The notes under the pieces were generated by a model that was given only the letters and a program-made list of their open reading frames with translations, did no database searches and was not told the DNA's origin. The position numbers were made by a program, and so were the translations under genes. A DNA stretch of 64,000 bases, from the NCBI GenBank assembly GCA_018873245.2, contig JAEMBT020000008.1, positions 8,152,238 through 8,216,237 on the forward strand, written 5' to 3'. This document shows, piece by piece, positions 63,701 through 64,000 of this stretch (the stretch's first letter is position 1; each line of letters opens with the position of its first letter). The DNA is from Archegozetes longisetosus. Lineage: Eukaryota; Arthropoda; Arachnida; Sarcoptiformes; Trhypochthoniidae.

Positions 63701-64000
63701 TTCCGATGCAGATCTAGGACTCCGTGAATCAGTTATTCCTAATTATATGGATGCTAATGATAATGAACTTTACTTGGCAGCAAATGCGGTAATATTTTAA
63801 AATAGAAATTTTAAGAAAATAGTTTTAGAAAATTACTAACTTTTTGGCATCCAATTCATCACAAAACAAAATTTGAGAACAAATTTTAGAAGTTATTAAA
63901 CTTTTAATGAGTTATTTTATCTCTCAAGTGAACACAAAAAGTGAAGGCAAAAATTTAAAGAAACAATTTTAAAAATTTGAAAACTTTTTCTTAACACAAA
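29342..64000 (+). CDS. fife: Fife/Piccolo/RIM-family active-zone scaffold, 5' part (partial)
   Basis: Eight coding exons are visible: 29342-29712, 49574-49763, 57248-57816, 58192-58996, 60043-61205, 61449-62383, 62593-62923 and 63061-63788. The last ends at a donor, so the gene continues past the window. Fife is the invertebrate Piccolo-RIM relative organising synaptic-vesicle release sites. The protein begins MGNEES, as in Piccolo and Bassoon, and fits an N-myristoylation site. Residues ~86-106 hold LSGLTEEEKMMIQSVMARA, the family's N-terminal helix. A FYVE-like zinc finger (~149-196) has four CxxC pairs: CPLC, CLDC, CLKC and CNEC. Long Gln-rich regions follow, then an acidic stretch, a Ser/Pro-rich region and a charged segment (YMKNIKQQLWEELKTATEEK) likely to form coiled coil. 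PDZ and C2 domains are not reached. Exons 3 and 6 are each one base short of an open frame (near 57.5 and 62.1 kb). About 1,698 codons are represented. Confidence 0.87.
30988..31041. repeat. 27-bp tandem duplication
   Basis: Two adjacent 27-bp units, cttttgatcgaatttgccgg+agagaac, differ at two positions. Intronic and non-coding. Confidence 0.85.
33436..33608. repeat. Pogo/Tc1-like MITE in intron 1
   Basis: The ends aatacagtgagag and the complement of gatgttactgtatt are inverted, and the interior has tcctcgatatagt and ttatagtgaa words. Related sequences with acagt(a/g)ataccTCGATATA-type ends occur at 50778-50923 and about 52110-52270. Such CAGTGAAACCTCG(A/T)TATA termini are common in pogo-group elements; the assignment is tentative. 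Confidence 0.45.
35385..35469. repeat. (CT)n microsatellite with CACT tail
   Basis: About 34 uninterrupted CT units are followed by three CACT units and further CT. It lies in the first intron of the Fife-like gene. The apparent Ser/Leu frame across it is an artefact of the repeat. Confidence 0.97.
37988..38085. repeat. 32-bp tandem repeat, three copies
   Basis: Three units begin gaatattctggtag(t/g)cttac and continue with tttc(g/a)atataaa at a 32-bp period; the third is slightly altered. Non-coding, intronic. Confidence 0.8.
39185..39218. repeat. (GA)n microsatellite
   Basis: About 17 uninterrupted GA units in the first intron of the Fife-like gene. It is the complement type of the CT array 3.7 kb upstream, so transcripts could in principle pair. 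Confidence 0.95.
47191..47254. repeat. 16-bp tandem repeat, four copies
   Basis: Four consecutive units of TTTCAGCTTGAATCTT; the last ends in A. Each unit carries a tttcag acceptor-like sequence, so the array offers four equivalent cryptic 3' splice sites within the long intron. No exon follows it. Confidence 0.95.
50778..50923. repeat. Pogo/Tc1-like MITE in intron 2
   Basis: It begins acagtaatacctcgatataa and ends ctatcgaactattactgt, an imperfect inverted pair. A second internal CAGTGAAACCTCGTTATAGT motif at about 50854 suggests a compound or nested structure. Confidence 0.55.
52110..52270. repeat. Degenerate copy of the same MITE family
   Basis: It begins gcagtaacacttcgatatag and includes gttcactatttcgaagg and gtgtcgagctattac, diverged counterparts of the element at 50778-50923. 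Boundaries are approximate. Confidence 0.4.
60349..60450 (+). repeat. Coding minisatellite: xRQD repeat in Fife-like exon 5
   Basis: A 12-base unit of the form atgagacaagat is repeated eight to nine times, encoding consecutive M/V/I/L/T-RQD tetrapeptides. Further RQ and RQD words continue to about 60535. The repeat stays in frame throughout, so length change would be tolerated. The Gln/Arg/Asp composition differs from the purely Gln-rich sequence around it. Confidence 0.9.
63789..64000 (+). other. Start of the next intron of the Fife-like gene
   Basis: After the donor GCG|GTAATA at 63788/63789 the sequence becomes AT-rich with no continuing frame. The remaining exons must lie beyond the window. 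Confidence 0.75.

Noticed and set aside
1-64000. CRISPR arrays, bacterial operons, ribosomal RNA genes
   Set aside because: The sequence is eukaryotic with spliced genes. No regularly spaced repeats with unique spacers and no rRNA-like sequence were seen.

Overview
The window is AT-rich animal nuclear DNA. It has spliced genes with short GT-AG introns beside very long ones, and many small inverted-repeat transposons. The best-supported genes (a MARCH5-type ubiquitin ligase, the mitochondrial ATP synthase gamma subunit and a Fife/Piccolo-type active-zone protein) are metazoan. Together they point to an arthropod; a mite or other chelicerate is a guess from overall character. All exon structures were worked out by hand from reading frame, splice sites and family resemblance.

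Layout. (1) 1-17 kb: four paralogous two-exon genes on the + strand (802-1352, 2071-2901, 4313-5087, 16180-16806) encode small membrane proteins with an N-terminal hydrophobic hairpin and a C-terminal PPxY...LPxY pair, the arrangement used to recruit WW-domain (Nedd4-type) ubiquitin ligases. I do not recognise the family. The copies are interleaved with transposons: a hAT-like element with a nested MITE (3.3-4.0 kb), a Merlin-like element with an 8-bp target duplication (5.8-6.9 kb), a decayed Tc1/mariner transposase with DD37E spacing (7.2-8.2 kb), a MITE at 8.3 kb, a broken DEG/ENaC channel gene (9.3-10.4 kb, minus), a 2.3-kb Foldback-like palindrome interrupted by a piggyBac-like MITE (11.7-14.0 kb) and further MITEs. 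(2) 17-24 kb: small repeats, then a six-exon MARCH5 homologue (minus) and a seven-exon ATP synthase gamma gene (+), divergently arranged. (3) 24-29 kb: mostly AT-rich sequence with one or two unassigned exon-like blocks at 27.77-28.61 kb. (4) 29.3 kb to the end: the 5' part of a Fife/Piccolo/RIM-family gene, eight coding exons. Its first intron is 19.9 kb and its second 7.5 kb. The gene is still open at the right edge, so the expected PDZ and C2 domains would lie outside.

The three recognised genes share no pathway: MARCH5 acts on the mitochondrial outer membrane, the gamma subunit in the inner-membrane ATP synthase, and Fife at presynaptic release sites. The most novel item is the PY-motif membrane protein family. 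The main quality concern is two points in the Fife-like gene where a spliced exon is exactly one base short of an open frame.
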